Assembly: GCA_004017535.1 (NCBI GenBank)
Contig: SAJS01000002.1
Location: 1-64,000, forward strand
Reading direction: 5' to 3'
From: Mesorhizobium sp.
Lineage (GTDB): Bacteria; Pseudomonadota; Alphaproteobacteria; Rhizobiales; Rhizobiaceae
DNA length: 64,000 nucleotides
In this document: piece after piece, positions 42,649 through 52,719 of the stretch
Layout of the letters: every line of letters begins with the position of its first letter
Numbering within the stretch: position 1 is the first letter of the stretch
The notes under the pieces: generated by a model
Told to the model about the DNA's origin: nothing
Seen by the model: the letters and a program-made list of their open reading frames with translations, nothing else
Databases searched by the model: none
Position numbers and translations under genes: made by a program

Positions 42649-45600
42649 ATGTCGGCTTTCTTCATCAACCGGCCGATCTTCGCTTGGGTGATCGCCATCG
42701 TGATCATGCTGGGCGGCCTCTTGGCGCTGCAGTCGCTGCCGATCTCGCAATACCCGCAGATCGCTCCAACCACGGTCAACATCAGCGCCAGCTACCCCGG
42801 CGCCGATGCCCAGACGGTCGAGAACTCGGTGACCAAGATCATCGAGCAGGGCATGACTGGCATCGACAACCTCGACTACATGACGGCGACGTCGACTTCG
42901 ACCGGACAGGCCTCGATCACGCTGACTTTCACCAGCGGCGCCAACGCGGACACCGCCCAGGTGCAGACGCAGAATAAGCTGCAGCTCGTGCAGTCGCAGC
43001 TGCCGCAGGTCGTCCAAAACAACGGCATCACCGTCTCCAAATCCTCGACCGGCTTCCTGATGGTCATCGGCTTCGTCTCCAGCGACGGCAAGATGAACTC
43101 GACCGACCTCGCGGACTATGTCGACTCAACTATCAACGACACGCTGAAGCGCGTCGAAGGCGTCGGCTCGACGCAGCTTTTCGGCTCCGGCTATGCCATG
43201 CGCATCTGGCTCGACCCGGACAAACTAGCGCAATATTCGCTAATGCCGAGCGATGTCGCCACCGCCATCGAGGCACAGAACACGCAGGTTTCGGCCGGCC
43301 AGCTCGGCGGACTGCCGGCCCGCAAGGGCCAGCAGCTCAACGCCACGGTGACGGCCAAGAGCCGGCTGCAGACTGCCGAACAGTTCCGCAACATCATCCT
43401 GAAGAGCAACACCGACGGCTCGCTGGTGCGGCTGAACGATGTCGCCGAGGTCGAGATCGGCGCCGAAAGCTACACTACCCAAGCCCATTATAACGGCAAG
43501 CCGGCCGCCGGCGTAGCCGTCAACCTGGCGACCGGCGGCAACGCGATCAGCACGGCGGAGGCGGTGCGCGCGACCATCAATCGCCTGAGCTCGACCTTCC
43601 CGCAAGGCGTCGAGGTCGTCTACCCGTACGACACCTCGCCCTTCGTGCGGCTGTCGATCGAGGAAGTGGTGAAGACGCTGGCCGAAGCGATCGTGCTGGT
43701 GTTTTTGGTGATGCTGCTTTTCCTGCAGAACCTGCGCGCCACCATCATCCCGACGATCGCGGTGCCGGTGGTGCTGCTCGGCACATTCGGCGTGCTCTCC
43801 TTCTTCGGCTATTCCATCAACACGCTCACCATGTTCGCCATGGTGCTCGCCATCGGCCTGTTGGTCGACGACGCCATCGTCGTGGTTGAGAATGTCGAGC
43901 GCGTCATGCACGAGGAAGGCCTGCCGCCGAAGGAGGCGACGCGCAAATCGATGAACGAGATCACCGGCGCCCTGATCGGCATCGCCATCGTGCTGTCGGC
44001 CGTGTTCGTGCCGATGGCTTTCTTCGGCGGCTCCACCGGCATTATCTACCGGCAATTCTCCGTCACCATTGTCTCGGCCATGGTGCTCTCGGTGCTGGTC
44101 GCGCTTGTGCTGACGCCGGCGCTTTGCGCCACGATTCTGCACCCGGCCAAGGACCACGCGACGCAGAAAGGCCCGTTCGGCTGGTTCAACCGCCTCTTCG
44201 ACCGCGGCACGATCGCCTATCGCGACGGCTCACATGGCATCATAAACCGCTCATGGCGCTTCCTCGCCGTGTTCCTGGCCATAGTCATCGCCATGGGCTG
44301 GATGTTCGCCCGCCTGCCGAGCTCGTTCCTGCCGGATGAGGACCAGGGCATACTGATCACCAGCGCTTCACTGCCGGTCGGCGCGACGCAGGACCGCACC
44401 GAGCGCGTGCTCGCCAAGGTGACCGCCCACTATCTCAACGAAGAGAAGGGCGCGGTCGAAGGCGTGTTCACCGCTTCCGGTTTCGGCTTCGGCGGCGCCG
44501 GGCAGAATGTCGGCATCGCCTTCGTGCGACTGAAGGATTTCGACCAGCGCAAAACGCCGGCTCTTTCCGCATCGGCGGTGGCCGGCCGGGCCATGGGCGC
44601 CTTCTCCAAGATCAGGGACGCCCAGGTTTTCGCGCTCGCCCCGCCCGCCATCCAGGGTTTCGGCAACACCAACGGCTTCGATTTCTACCTGCAGGACGTC
44701 AACGGTGCCGGCCATGACGCGCTGACCCAGACGCGCAACCAGCTTCTGGGTCTGGCGGCAAAGAGCAAGCTGCTTGCCAACACGCGCCCGAACGGCCAGG
44801 AGGACCAGCCACAATTTTCGGTCGACATCGACCAGGAGAAGGCCAGCGCGCTCGGCATTGGCCTCGCCGACATCAACAACACGCTCTCGACAGCCTGGGG
44901 CAGCGACTACGTCAACGACTTCATCGATCGTGGGCGGGTGAAGCCGGTCTATCTGCAGTCGGACGCGGACTTCCGCATGCAGCCGGAGGATCTCGACAAA
45001 TGGCAGGTCCGCAACTCCGGCGGCGCCATGGTGCCGTTCTCGGCCTTCGCCTCCAGCCACTGGACCTACGGTTCGCCCCGCCTCGAACGCTATAACGGCT
45101 CGGCGGCGGTCGAAATCCAGGGCGCCGCAGCCCCAGGCCAAAGCTCAGGCGCGGCGATGGACGAGATCGACAAATTGGTCGCGCAACTGCCCGCCGGATA
45201 TTCGCATGAATGGACCGGCCTGTCGCATCAGGAGAGGCTTTCCGGCAACCAGGCCATGTCGCTCTACGCAATCTCGGCGCTTGTCGTGTTCTTGTGCCTC
45301 GCGGCGCTTTACGAAAGCTGGTCGATCCCGTTCGCCGTCATGCTGTCGGTGCCGATCGGCATCTTCGGCGCGCTGGCGGCGGCCACTCTCTTTGGCCAGA
45401 CCAACGACGTCTATTTCAAGGTCGGCCTGCTCACCACGATTGGCCTTGCCGCCAAGAACGCCATCCTCATCGTCGAATTCGCCATCGAGCGGCAGTCGGC
45501 CGGAATGGGGCTGGTCGAGGCGACCCTCGAGGCGGCGCGGCAGCGCCTGAGGCCGATCCTGATGACCTCGCTGGCCTTCATCCTCGGCGTCACGCCGCTT

Positions 45601-45792
45601 GCGATCGCCAGCGGCGCGGGCTCGGGCGCGCAGAACTCGGTCGGCATCGGCGTCATGGGCGGCATGATCGCGGCGACCGTGATCGGCGTCTTTTTGGTGC
45701 CGCTACTGTTCGTCACGGTGCGCCGCATCTTCAGGGGTAAGGCGGCCAACGAGAATTCGGGCGGGACCCCAGCCACAGCCACTCAAGAATAG
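42649..45792 (+). CDS. RND multidrug efflux permease (AcrB/MexB, HAE1 family)
   Basis: The 1047-residue transporter begins [17 protein letters not shown] and has the twelve-helix plan with two large periplasmic loops. [25 protein letters not shown] holds the proton-relay Asp pair in helix 4, and [14 protein letters not shown] is the matching helix 10. It exports hydrophobic drugs or other amphiphiles using the proton gradient. It follows the adaptor and precedes the outer-membrane factor, so the operon is complete. Confidence 0.96.
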   Translation: MSAFFINRPIFAWVIAIVIMLGGLLALQSLPISQYPQIAPTTVNISASYPGADAQTVENSVTKIIEQGMTGIDNLDYMTATSTSTGQASITLTFTSGANADTAQVQTQNKLQLVQSQLPQVVQNNGITVSKSSTGFLMVIGFVSSDGKMNSTDLADYVDSTINDTLKRVEGVGSTQLFGSGYAMRIWLDPDKLAQYSLMPSDVATAIEAQNTQVSAGQLGGLPARKGQQLNATVTAKSRLQTAEQFRNIILKSNTDGSLVRLNDVAEVEIGAESYTTQAHYNGKPAAGVAVNLATGGNAISTAEAVRATINRLSSTFPQGVEVVYPYDTSPFVRLSIEEVVKTLAEAIVLVFLVMLLFLQNLRATIIPTIAVPVVLLGTFGVLSFFGYSINTLTMFAMVLAIGLLVDDAIVVVENVERVMHEEGLPPKEATRKSMNEITGALIGIAIVLSAVFVPMAFFGGSTGIIYRQFSVTIVSAMVLSVLVALVLTPALCATILHPAKDHATQKGPFGWFNRLFDRGTIAYRDGSHGIINRSWRFLAVFLAIVIAMGWMFARLPSSFLPDEDQGILITSASLPVGATQDRTERVLAKVTAHYLNEEKGAVEGVFTASGFGFGGAGQNVGIAFVRLKDFDQRKTPALSASAVAGRAMGAFSKIRDAQVFALAPPAIQGFGNTNGFDFYLQDVNGAGHDALTQTRNQLLGLAAKSKLLANTRPNGQEDQPQFSVDIDQEKASALGIGLADINNTLSTAWGSDYVNDFIDRGRVKPVYLQSDADFRMQPEDLDKWQVRNSGGAMVPFSAFASSHWTYGSPRLERYNGSAAVEIQGAAAPGQSSGAAMDEIDKLVAQLPAGYSHEWTGLSHQERLSGNQAMSLYAISALVVFLCLAALYESWSIPFAVMLSVPIGIFGALAAATLFGQTNDVYFKVGLLTTIGLAAKNAILIVEFAIERQSAGMGLVEATLEAARQRLRPILMTSLAFILGVTPLAIASGAGSGAQNSVGIGVMGGMIAATVIGVFLVPLLFVTVRRIFRGKAANENSGGTPATATQE

Positions 45793-45804
45793 AGGTTTCT
45801 TTCC

Positions 45805-47298
45805 ATGCCAGGTTTTGGACGCGGTCTCGCGACCGCGAAGGGGCTCCTTTTGGCCGCGTTTGCCGCGGCCCTGCTCTCGGGATGCGTCGTCGGTCCGGAT
45901 TACCAGAAGCCACTGCTGGCGATGCCGGCAAGCTGGAGCGGGGAGAAGGCGGCAAGGCCGGCAAAGCCGGCGCAGCTCTCGCAATGGTGGCAGCGCCTGC
46001 GCGATCCCGAGCTGAACGCGCTTGTCGACGAAGCGGTTGCCGGCAACCTCGATGTCGCCAGCGCCAAGGCCAAGATCCGCGAGGCGCGAGCAAGCTATCG
46101 CCAGTCGGTGGGCACGTTGCTCCCATCCGCCGACGGCTCGACCTCGGCCACCCGCAACAGGGTTTCCGCCACTTCCACGGGCACGACGATCAGCGAGACC
46201 TATAGCCAGTATCAGGCAGGCTTCGATGCCAGTTGGGAACTCGACCTCTTTGGCGCCAACCGCAGGGGCGTCGAGGCGGCGAGCTACGGACTGGACGCCT
46301 CCGAAGAGGAACTGCGATCCACCCTCCTCACGCTGGTCGGCGACGTGACCTCAAACTATGTCCAGGCACGCGGCTATCAGGCCCGTATAGCGCTTGCCCG
46401 GCGCTCTGCCGCATCGCAGCGGCAAACCGCCCAGCTCACCCGCACGATGGCCTTGGCCGGCTCGGCGACCGCGGCGGACGTAGCCAAGGCGGAAGGACAG
46501 GCCAGCGGCACGGAAGCCGGCGTTCCGAGCCTGGAAGCCAGCTATGCCGAGGCCGTGCATCGCCTTTCCGTGCTGACCGGGCGGCCGCCGGCGGCCCTCA
46601 ACGAGCGCTTGAGGCACGAAACGCCGATCCCAGCGCCCCGCCTGCCGATCCCGACCGGCATCCCGGCCGACATCCTGCTCACCCGTCCGGATGTGCGCAT
46701 GGCCGAGCGGCAGTATGCGCAGTCCACCGCCAAGATCGGCCAGGCCGAGGCGGCGCGCTATCCGAGCGTCAGCCTGACTGGCGACATCAGCACCACGTCC
46801 CTCAAGCTTGGCGATCTCGGCAAGAACTCCACCATCGGCTGGTCCTTCGGGCCGACGCTCAGCGTGCCGTTGTTCAATGGCGGCCAGTTGCAGGCGGCCG
46901 TCGACGTCGCCAAAGCCCAGCGCGACCAGTATTTCGTCGCCTACAAGGCCGCCGTGCTGACGGCGCTGGAAGATGTGGAAAACACCACCGTTTCGCTGTC
47001 GCAGGAGCGCATCAGGAACGGTAAGCTCGCCTCCTCGGCGGAATCCTACGGCGATGCCGCGCGGCTTGAAAGAGCGCTGTACAAGGCTGGCGAGACCAGT
47101 CTTCTCGACGTGCTCGATGCCGAACGGTCAGCCTATTCCGCCGACGATTCCGTCCTGCAAAGCCGCGTCTCGATCGCCACCGATTACATAGCCTTGAACA
47201 AGGCGCTTGGCGGTGGCTGGAATGGCGCGATCGACACGGCCAGGCCCGAAATCATCGATGTCCGTACCGGTCCGCGGCTGGCATCGAAGACGCAATGA
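45805..47298 (+). CDS. RND outer-membrane factor (OprM/NodT family lipoprotein)
   Basis: The 497-residue protein has a lipobox (AAALLSGC) and two OEP repeats with long helices and the typical YKAAVLTALEDVENTTVSL near the end. PTGIPADILLTRPDVRMAERQ is the conserved block of the NodT subgroup. It forms the trimeric channel of the pump. The gene follows the permease after 12 bases. Confidence 0.94.
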   Translation: MPGFGRGLATAKGLLLAAFAAALLSGCVVGPDYQKPLLAMPASWSGEKAARPAKPAQLSQWWQRLRDPELNALVDEAVAGNLDVASAKAKIREARASYRQSVGTLLPSADGSTSATRNRVSATSTGTTISETYSQYQAGFDASWELDLFGANRRGVEAASYGLDASEEELRSTLLTLVGDVTSNYVQARGYQARIALARRSAASQRQTAQLTRTMALAGSATAADVAKAEGQASGTEAGVPSLEASYAEAVHRLSVLTGRPPAALNERLRHETPIPAPRLPIPTGIPADILLTRPDVRMAERQYAQSTAKIGQAEAARYPSVSLTGDISTTSLKLGDLGKNSTIGWSFGPTLSVPLFNGGQLQAAVDVAKAQRDQYFVAYKAAVLTALEDVENTTVSLSQERIRNGKLASSAESYGDAARLERALYKAGETSLLDVLDAERSAYSADDSVLQSRVSIATDYIALNKALGGGWNGAIDTARPEIIDVRTGPRLASKTQ

Positions 47299-47398
47299 CC
47301 GGCGAGCCGTGGGGTCTATCCGCAGGCCCGAACAAATCTCCGTGAGCCATGGCTGCAAACAATATCCCACTATATAACAGCCTCGTTGAGGTAATGAG

Positions 47399-48085
47399 AT
47401 GACAGGCGCCTACGATCTCGGAACCAATCTGGTTCGCCGTATCTATGAAAAGCGCATAGATGCGCCGGCCATTCTTGATGCCGGCACGCATTTTCCCAAT
47501 GCCGCGAAGTTCGCCGCCGCCTGGCAAGACATCCGCGATGAAGCGCTGGCGGCAAAGCTGAACAAGGCGCCGCGTTTTCACGACATCATGCCGGAGCAGG
47601 CCGATATCTCGGCCAATGACGGGCTCGACTGGCGCATGTTCGTGCTCAAGGCCTACGACATGACAGTGCCGGAGAATCTCGCGCGCATGCCGGTTCTGAG
47701 CCGGCTGCTCACCGAATGCCCCGAGGTCAAGTCGGCCGCCGTCTCCTTCCTCGCCCCGCGCAAGCACATCCCGCCGCACCGCGGACCATTTCGCGGCATC
47801 ATGCGCTTTCACCTCGGCCTTTCCATCCCCAAACAGCCGGACGGCCGCCCGGCAACGATCATGATGATCAACCATGAGGAAAGGCGCATCGCCGACGGTG
47901 AGTGCATGCTCTGGGACGACACGTTCGAGCACGAAGTCATGAACAACTCGGATCAGCCGCGCGTCGCTCTGCTGCTCGACGTGTGGCGTCCGCAAATGCC
48001 GCTGGATATGGAGATCCTGTCGCGCGTGATCGTGCGCGGCGTGCAGGTGGGAATGCGCTATCGGGGCGTGTCGTTTGGCGGCTGA
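47399..48085 (+). CDS. Aspartyl/asparaginyl beta-hydroxylase family protein (LpxO-like)
   Basis: The 228-residue Fe(II)/2-oxoglutarate dioxygenase has IPPHRGPFRG and LWDDTFEHEVMNNSD, the metal-binding His/Asp and second His, and RVALLLDVWRP with the 2-oxoglutarate-binding Arg. Bacterial members of this size are LpxO-like enzymes that hydroxylate lipid A fatty acids, or act on other lipids such as ornithine lipids (OlsC/OlsD type). It lies just after the efflux operon. Confidence 0.85.
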   Translation: MTGAYDLGTNLVRRIYEKRIDAPAILDAGTHFPNAAKFAAAWQDIRDEALAAKLNKAPRFHDIMPEQADISANDGLDWRMFVLKAYDMTVPENLARMPVLSRLLTECPEVKSAAVSFLAPRKHIPPHRGPFRGIMRFHLGLSIPKQPDGRPATIMMINHEERRIADGECMLWDDTFEHEVMNNSDQPRVALLLDVWRPQMPLDMEILSRVIVRGVQVGMRYRGVSFGG

Positions 48086-48161
48086 ACCAACTGCGATCGA
48101 CGCCTTATGCATGTCGCTCGACGACGCGATCTTCAGGGAAAGACCTGGACGAAATAGAGAC

Positions 48162-48461
48162 TCAGGCGCGCGCCTCGCGATGCGTCCCTATCCTGCGCTT
48201 GCCGGGAAACATCGCGTCCCTCGCTAGCAATCCGCTGACGCGGCAGAAGGTTGCGAACGCCCGGCAGGCTTCCTCGGTGCTGGCCACATCGACCGTCGCC
48301 CCGAAGCAGGCATTGAAGGCGGCTTCGTAGATCTTGCCCTGCCGGCGCTTCGACCACTCCTGCAGGAAATCGAGCGCCTGCTCGACACTGTAGATTTCCT
48401 CGACCGGCAGGCCGGGCGCGGGCGCGATGCGCACCGGCACCTCGAATTGCAGTCTGTCCAT
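48162..48461 (-). CDS. DUF982 domain-containing protein
   Basis: The 99-residue product has the DUF982 pattern: SVEQALDFLQEWSKRRQGKIYEAAFNACFGATVDVASTEEACRAFATFCRVSGLL. The family is found mainly in Rhizobiales, often in many copies; its function is unknown. The ATG at MDRLQFE is preferred over one 11 codons upstream because the domain starts here. Confidence 0.85.
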   Translation of the reverse strand: MDRLQFEVPVRIAPAPGLPVEEIYSVEQALDFLQEWSKRRQGKIYEAAFNACFGATVDVASTEEACRAFATFCRVSGLLARDAMFPGKRRIGTHREARA

Positions 48462-48667
48462 TCCCTGTCTCCCGAACGGGCGCAGCCCCAGCAACGCCGC
48501 TCGATGTGAAAAGTTGCTTTGGCGGCCTTCTGACTCAGGAATGTGACCTCAGTGCGGTCAACAATCGGTTCACGGATGCGTCTGGCCGGCGCCCGACAAT
48601 CCGCGCAGGCCAGGTGACAGGACGACGCAACCCGCTTCGCCCTGCCCCCTCTTCCGTGCCCTTGCCG

Positions 48668-48904
48668 CTACTGATTGCCCGGATCAGTCTCCGCGTCATA
48701 GGCCATGCGGGTAACCGCCATTAGCAGATAGGCGGACGGCAGCGCGAAGATGGCGCCGAGCACCATCGCCGCTGTTCCCTCCATGCGAAGGGTGGCGGCA
48801 ACGGCCCAGTAGACCGTGCTGATGCAGATCACCGCCTGAACCGCCAGGAAGCAGGCCGCGGCGGCCGCGCGGGTGAGTGTCTTGAATGTCTTGATGCGTT
48901 GCAT
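48668..48904 (-). CDS. Small membrane protein of unknown function
   Basis: The 78-residue product has two hydrophobic helices (AAACFLAVQAVICISTVYWAVAA and MVLGAIFALPSAYLLMAV) and a short polar end. No family recognised. It stands alone between DUF982 and the secreted protein gene. Confidence 0.6.
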   Translation of the reverse strand: MQRIKTFKTLTRAAAAACFLAVQAVICISTVYWAVAATLRMEGTAAMVLGAIFALPSAYLLMAVTRMAYDAETDPGNQ

Positions 48905-49015
48905 TGAAGAAAATCCGTATTGAAGCTCACGCGACCGGCGGACGGCCGGCGGCCGTCGCCGGGTCGCGACGCGAAGGAGAGTTTTGATTTGAACGCCGCG
49001 CTTGGCGGCTCAGCC

Positions 49016-49405
49016 TTATGCGGCGGGTGGCGCGCGTGGCTGGTTGGTACGCGACGGCGTTGCGGTTGCCGCCGCGGGCGTGACACCCATTTCGGCCGGC
49101 GACACCTGGCCGATAATCAGAAAATCGGCTGCGGGCGCCAGCGCGCCGAGATTGCCGCTGACAAGCTTTATCGGCAGCGGCCGGCTGGCCCGAACCTCGA
49201 GCGCCTGCGCCTTGCCGGAGGTCCTGAGCAGCGCGATCATGTCGCCCTCGCGGGCGGCACTCATGCTGGAGCCACCCTGGAACGAGACGGGCGACGCGGA
49301 GATTTCGGCCTGCGCAAAGCCCAGCAGCGCGAGCATCAGCAGCGCCATCAGGCCCGCAAAAGCGGTCCTGACCGGCAGCAGCTTCGATCTTTCAGGTGCC
49401 GTCAA
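49016..49405 (-). CDS. Secreted protein of unknown function
   Basis: The 129-residue product has a signal peptide (FAGLMALLMLALLGFAQA) and a beta-rich mature region (EGDMIALLRTSGKAQALEVRASRPLPIKLVSG), ending in an Ala/Pro/Thr-rich tail. No family recognised. Divergent from map. Confidence 0.65.
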   Translation of the reverse strand: MTAPERSKLLPVRTAFAGLMALLMLALLGFAQAEISASPVSFQGGSSMSAAREGDMIALLRTSGKAQALEVRASRPLPIKLVSGNLGALAPAADFLIIGQVSPAEMGVTPAAATATPSRTNQPRAPPAA

Positions 49406-49576
49406 GGCTATCTCCGGATACCAGAACCAGCCCTAACCCATGAAATGGCCGAACGAAAGCCGCAACGGTGGCCGCAATCGCACTTCGTCCTTGAACCTTG
49501 CGGCTTCAGGTGCCAAATCTGGGGCAGATCTTGGCACTCGGCTTCCTTCGGAGCCAACGCCGGCAAACGGACAAAA

Positions 49577-50404
49577 ATGGTTACCTATCTCGACGCCGCC
49601 ACGGCCCCCCTTCGAAACACCGGCCAGATCCGCCTCTATGGCGAGGAAGGTTTTGCCGGCATGCGAAAGGCCTGCGATCTTACCGCGCGCTGCCTCGACG
49701 AGTTGGTGCCGATGGTCAAGCCCGGCGTGACGACGGAATTGATCGACCGCTTCGTCTTCGAATTCGGCATGGACCACGGCGCATTGCCGGCGACGCTCAA
49801 TTATCGCGGCTACACCAAATCGTCCTGCACCTCGATCAATCATGTCGTCTGCCACGGCATTCCCGACAACAAGCCGTTGAAGGATGGCGACATCGTCAAC
49901 ATCGACGTCACCTATATCCTGGACGGCTGGCACGGCGATTCCTCACGCATGTATCCGGTGGGCACCATCAAGCGCGCCGCCGAGCGCCTGCTCGAAGTGA
50001 CCTATGAATGCCTGATGCGCGGCATCGCCGCGATCAAGCCCGGCGCCCGCACCGGCGCCATCGGCGCCGCGATCCAGACTTACGCCGAGGCCGAGCGCTG
50101 CTCGGTGGTGCGCGATTTCTGCGGCCACGGCGTGGGCCAGCTTTTCCACGACGCGCCGAACATCCTGCATTACGGCACCGTCAATGAAGGCGTCGAGATG
50201 CGGCCGGGCATGATCTTCACCGTCGAGCCGATGATCAATCTCGGCCGCCCGCATGTGAAAGTCCTGTCGGACGGCTGGACGGCGGTCACGCGCGACCGCT
50301 CGCTGTCGGCGCAGTACGAACACACGATCGGCGTCACGGAAACCGGCTGCGAGATCTTCACGCTGTCGCCGAAAAAGCTCGATCGGCCTGGTTTGCCTGC
50401 CTAG
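49577..50404 (+). CDS. map: Type I methionine aminopeptidase
   Basis: The 275-residue enzyme removes the N-terminal methionine from new proteins. Metal ligands are in NIDVTYILDGWHGDSSRMY (two Asp), FCGHGVGQLFHDAPN (His) and FTVEPMINLG (Glu), with a last Glu in AQYEHTIGV. INHVVCHGIP holds the substrate His. The ATG at MVTYLDA is chosen by family start. A degenerate copy of its 3' end lies beyond ompW. Confidence 0.95.
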   Translation: MVTYLDAATAPLRNTGQIRLYGEEGFAGMRKACDLTARCLDELVPMVKPGVTTELIDRFVFEFGMDHGALPATLNYRGYTKSSCTSINHVVCHGIPDNKPLKDGDIVNIDVTYILDGWHGDSSRMYPVGTIKRAAERLLEVTYECLMRGIAAIKPGARTGAIGAAIQTYAEAERCSVVRDFCGHGVGQLFHDAPNILHYGTVNEGVEMRPGMIFTVEPMINLGRPHVKVLSDGWTAVTRDRSLSAQYEHTIGVTETGCEIFTLSPKKLDRPGLPA

Positions 50405-50433
50405 GTTTCTTGCCGCCGGCCTTCCCGGCTAAG

Positions 50434-50477
50434 GCATGTCTCCCGAAGTGGGAACCGGTTTCGGGATAAAGACATGC
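50434..50477. repeat. Rhizobiales-type palindromic intergenic element
   Basis: Outer arms GCATGTC / GACATGC and inner arms CCCGAA / TTCGGG around GTGGGAACCGG. It belongs to the same class as the element overlapping hisI (12760-12810). Confidence 0.75.
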
Positions 50478-50490
50478 GTAAAATCAAAAA

Positions 50491-50546
50491 CCTAAAGCGC
50501 ATGGAGCGCATCTGAAAGCATCTGAAAGATCGCGACGCGCTTTAGG
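50491..50546. repeat. Inverted repeat with tandem ATCTGAAAG units
   Basis: Arms CCTAAAGCGC / GCGCTTTAGG enclose two GCATCTGAAAG-like units and GATCGCGACGC. A partial copy is at 311-357. Confidence 0.7.
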
Positions 50547-50772
50547 CGCTCGCTTGACGTTCACCCCGAGGATCGAATCCGTGGCTCCTTGGAGTCGCGA
50601 AAGGCCTCTGGCGCCCGACAAGGAGCGGCCGGGGCGACCTGCCGCATCATAGCCCCGTTAGGGGCCCTTCCTTCGAGTCGTTCCGGACAGCGGGCCCGCC
50701 ATGATCGGCATGTAGCATTTTTGTTACATGCGACGCCGGATTGAACGCAGCTCCAATGACTTCCTCCGACCA

Positions 50773-50786
50773 TTGACCTGGATCAA
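50773..50786 (+). promoter_or_regulatory. FNR/FixK-type box upstream of ompW
   Basis: TTGACCTGGATCAA matches TTGA-N6-TCAA, the core of FNR/FixK/FnrN anaeroboxes, one base away from the TTGAT-N4-ATCAA consensus. It is 66 bases before the ompW start. OmpW is known to be FNR-linked in enterobacteria; here it is only inferred. Confidence 0.6.
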
Positions 50787-50851
50787 CCGGCCATCTCTCC
50801 AGGGCTGTCATTGCTGCAGCGCACCACATTCGAATTCCATGGAGAGATATT

Positions 50852-51536
50852 ATGGTGAGAAACTGGGTTGGGCAGTGGCGGGGGATCGCAGTTGCCGCAG
50901 CGATTGTCGCGGCAGGGATGCAGCAGGCCACCGCGGCGGACATACAATCCCTGACACAGAACGAGCCGCCTGTAGCAGCATCGGGTCCCTGGCAGATTCG
51001 CCTGCGCGCCCTGGGCGTGATCACGGACGGCAAGGGCAACGTCAACGGAATCCCCGGCTCCGACCTTTCCTATTCGGATACCGTGACGCCGGAATTGGAC
51101 ATTTCCTACTACTTCACCGACAACCTCGCCGCGGAACTCATTCTCGGCACCACCTACGCCAATATATAGCGAGGGGACGATCAGCGGGTTGGGCAAGATC
51201 GGCAAGGTCTGGGTGCTCCCGCCGACACTCACGCTGCAATACCACTTTACCGATTTCGGCGCCTTCAAGCCCTATGTCGGCGCCGGCGTGAACTACACGA
51301 TCTTCTACAATCAGGATGCCGGCAGCGCCGAGGCTCTCCATGTAAAGAATACGTTCGGCGGCGCCCTGCAGGTCGGGTTCGATTACATGCTGGATCAGCA
51401 TTGGGGCGTCAATTTCGACGTAAAGAAGCTCTTTCTGGAGCCAAAATTCGACGTCACGGTCGGCGGCACGAACTTGACTGGCAAGGCCAAGCTCAACCCC
51501 TGGCTGATTGGCACGGGCGTCACCTACCGCTTCTGA
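50852..51536 (+). pseudogene. ompW: OmpW-family outer membrane protein, disrupted by a frameshift
   Basis: The N-terminal part (signal peptide WRGIAVAAAIVAAGMQQATAA, then beta strands to LAAELILGTTYANI) ends at a TAG at 51167-51169. The rest (LGKIGKVWVLPPTLTLQYHF... to TGVTYRF, the terminal Phe of an outer-membrane barrel) is in another frame, starting in practice at GTISGLGKIG. Joined, the two make one OmpW barrel of about 228 residues. The shift lies at about 51165-51171, where one extra or two missing bases would restore the frame. GGAGAGAT precedes the ATG. A sequence error is possible. Confidence 0.85.
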
Positions 51537-51772
51537 CAAGGCAACACAGAAGCCGGTTGCGATATTTGACGGCCATGAGGAGGATGCCTTCTTGCACCCT
51601 CCTCACATCTCGAGCACGCGGTCCTATCGAAATCATCGCCGGTGGAGCACGCGCACCATCGTCATGACCGAGCACAGGATTTTCGCGCTCGCGCCGAAAA
51701 AACTCGACTGCGTCCAGCCCGTCGGCTTACAGTTTCCTTCTGCCGGGCCTGTCCGGCCAAGAGCGGACGGTC
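51537..51772 (+). other. Degenerate duplicate of the map 3' end between ompW and radC
   Basis: ACAGAAGCCGGTTGCGATAT (51546-51565) matches ACGGAAACCGGCTGCGAGAT of map with mostly third-position changes (TEAGCDI versus TETGCEI). After about 110 unrelated bases, 51678-51710 continues as [10 protein letters not shown] versus IFTLSPKKLD. So a broken tail of a second map-like gene lies here, just before radC. Confidence 0.55.
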
Positions 51773-52525
51773 ATGGGGGAAACCAGCGACGACGAGCGGG
51801 GATTTTTCGCGGAGCTGCCCGTCCGGCGGCCCACCAAGGCCGCGCCGGCCGAAAAGCCGCATTATCACGGCCATCGCGACCGCCTGCGCGAACGTTTCGT
51901 CGCCGGCGGGCCGGACGCCCTGCCTGACTACGAGCTGCTTGAGCTGCTGCTTTTCCGACTGATCCCGCGCGTCGACACCAAGCCGATCGCCAAGGCGCTG
52001 ATCGCCCGCTTCGGCTCGCTGGCCGAAGTGCTCGGCGCGCCGCCTTCGCTGCTCGAGGAAGTCAAAGGCATCGGACCGACGGTTGCTGTCGACCTCAAAG
52101 TCATCGCCGCGACGGCCCAGCGCATGGCGCGTGGCGAGGTGCGCGGTCGCGAGGTGCTGTCCAACTGGACGCAACTGCTCGACTATTGCCGCTCCGCCAT
52201 GGCCTTCGAGCACCGCGAGCAGTTCCGCATTCTGTTCCTCGACAAAAAGAACGGGCTGATCGCCGACGAGGTGCAGCAGACCGGCACCGTCGACCACACG
52301 CCCGTCTATCCGCGCGAGGTGGTGAAGCGCGCGCTGGAGCTCTCCGCCAGCGCCGTCATACTGGTGCACAATCACCCTTCGGGCGACCCGACGCCGTCCC
52401 GCGCCGATATCGAGATGACCAAGCAGATCATCGATACGGCGAAGCCCCTCGGCATCGCCGTGCACGACCACATCATCATCGGCCGCAAGGGCAACGCCTC
52501 GATGAAAGGACTGCTGCTGATCTGA
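51773..52525 (+). CDS. radC: DNA repair protein RadC family (JAB/MPN domain)
   Basis: The 250-residue protein has an N-terminal HhH domain ([17 protein letters not shown]) and a C-terminal MPN/JAB domain with [17 protein letters not shown], the zinc-binding HxH-x-D motif. The cellular role is unclear despite the historical name. The start MGETSDDE is taken as the first ATG at the family start. It normally follows map in Rhizobiales; here ompW and repeats lie between them. Confidence 0.93.
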   Translation: MGETSDDERGFFAELPVRRPTKAAPAEKPHYHGHRDRLRERFVAGGPDALPDYELLELLLFRLIPRVDTKPIAKALIARFGSLAEVLGAPPSLLEEVKGIGPTVAVDLKVIAATAQRMARGEVRGREVLSNWTQLLDYCRSAMAFEHREQFRILFLDKKNGLIADEVQQTGTVDHTPVYPREVVKRALELSASAVILVHNHPSGDPTPSRADIEMTKQIIDTAKPLGIAVHDHIIIGRKGNASMKGLLLI

Positions 52526-52704
52526 TCGGCTGCCGGAGATTGCCACGGGCTTGGCCGGCGCAAAAAGGCTGGATTTGAAAATCGTTCAATAGCGCAACGA
52601 ATGATCCCCGTGAGGGCGCCGGCGTGGATCAATCTTCTACCCAAGGAAGATCGCGGCGGCTTCTTTGGAAGATAATTCCATTGAGGCCTTTCACATCCAC
52701 TGCT

Positions 52705-52719
52705 AGCGTTTGAAACGCT
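52705..52719. promoter_or_regulatory. Perfect 15-bp palindrome at the start of the LacI-PfkB gene
   Basis: AGCGTTT-G-AAACGCT. It overlaps the likely TTG start codon (52710), where a self-binding operator is plausible for a LacI-type DNA-binding domain. This is inference only. TGAAACGC also occurs near 55556, just before the binding-protein gene. Confidence 0.45.

Larger units (their letters stand above)
50405..50851. other. Intergenic region between map and ompW, repeats and regulatory sites
   Basis: About 450 bases. It holds a palindromic element (50434-50477), a second inverted repeat (50491-50546), a palindrome GCATGTA/TACATGC (50708-50731) and an FNR/FixK-type box (50773-50786). No gene was found. 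Confidence 0.7.
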
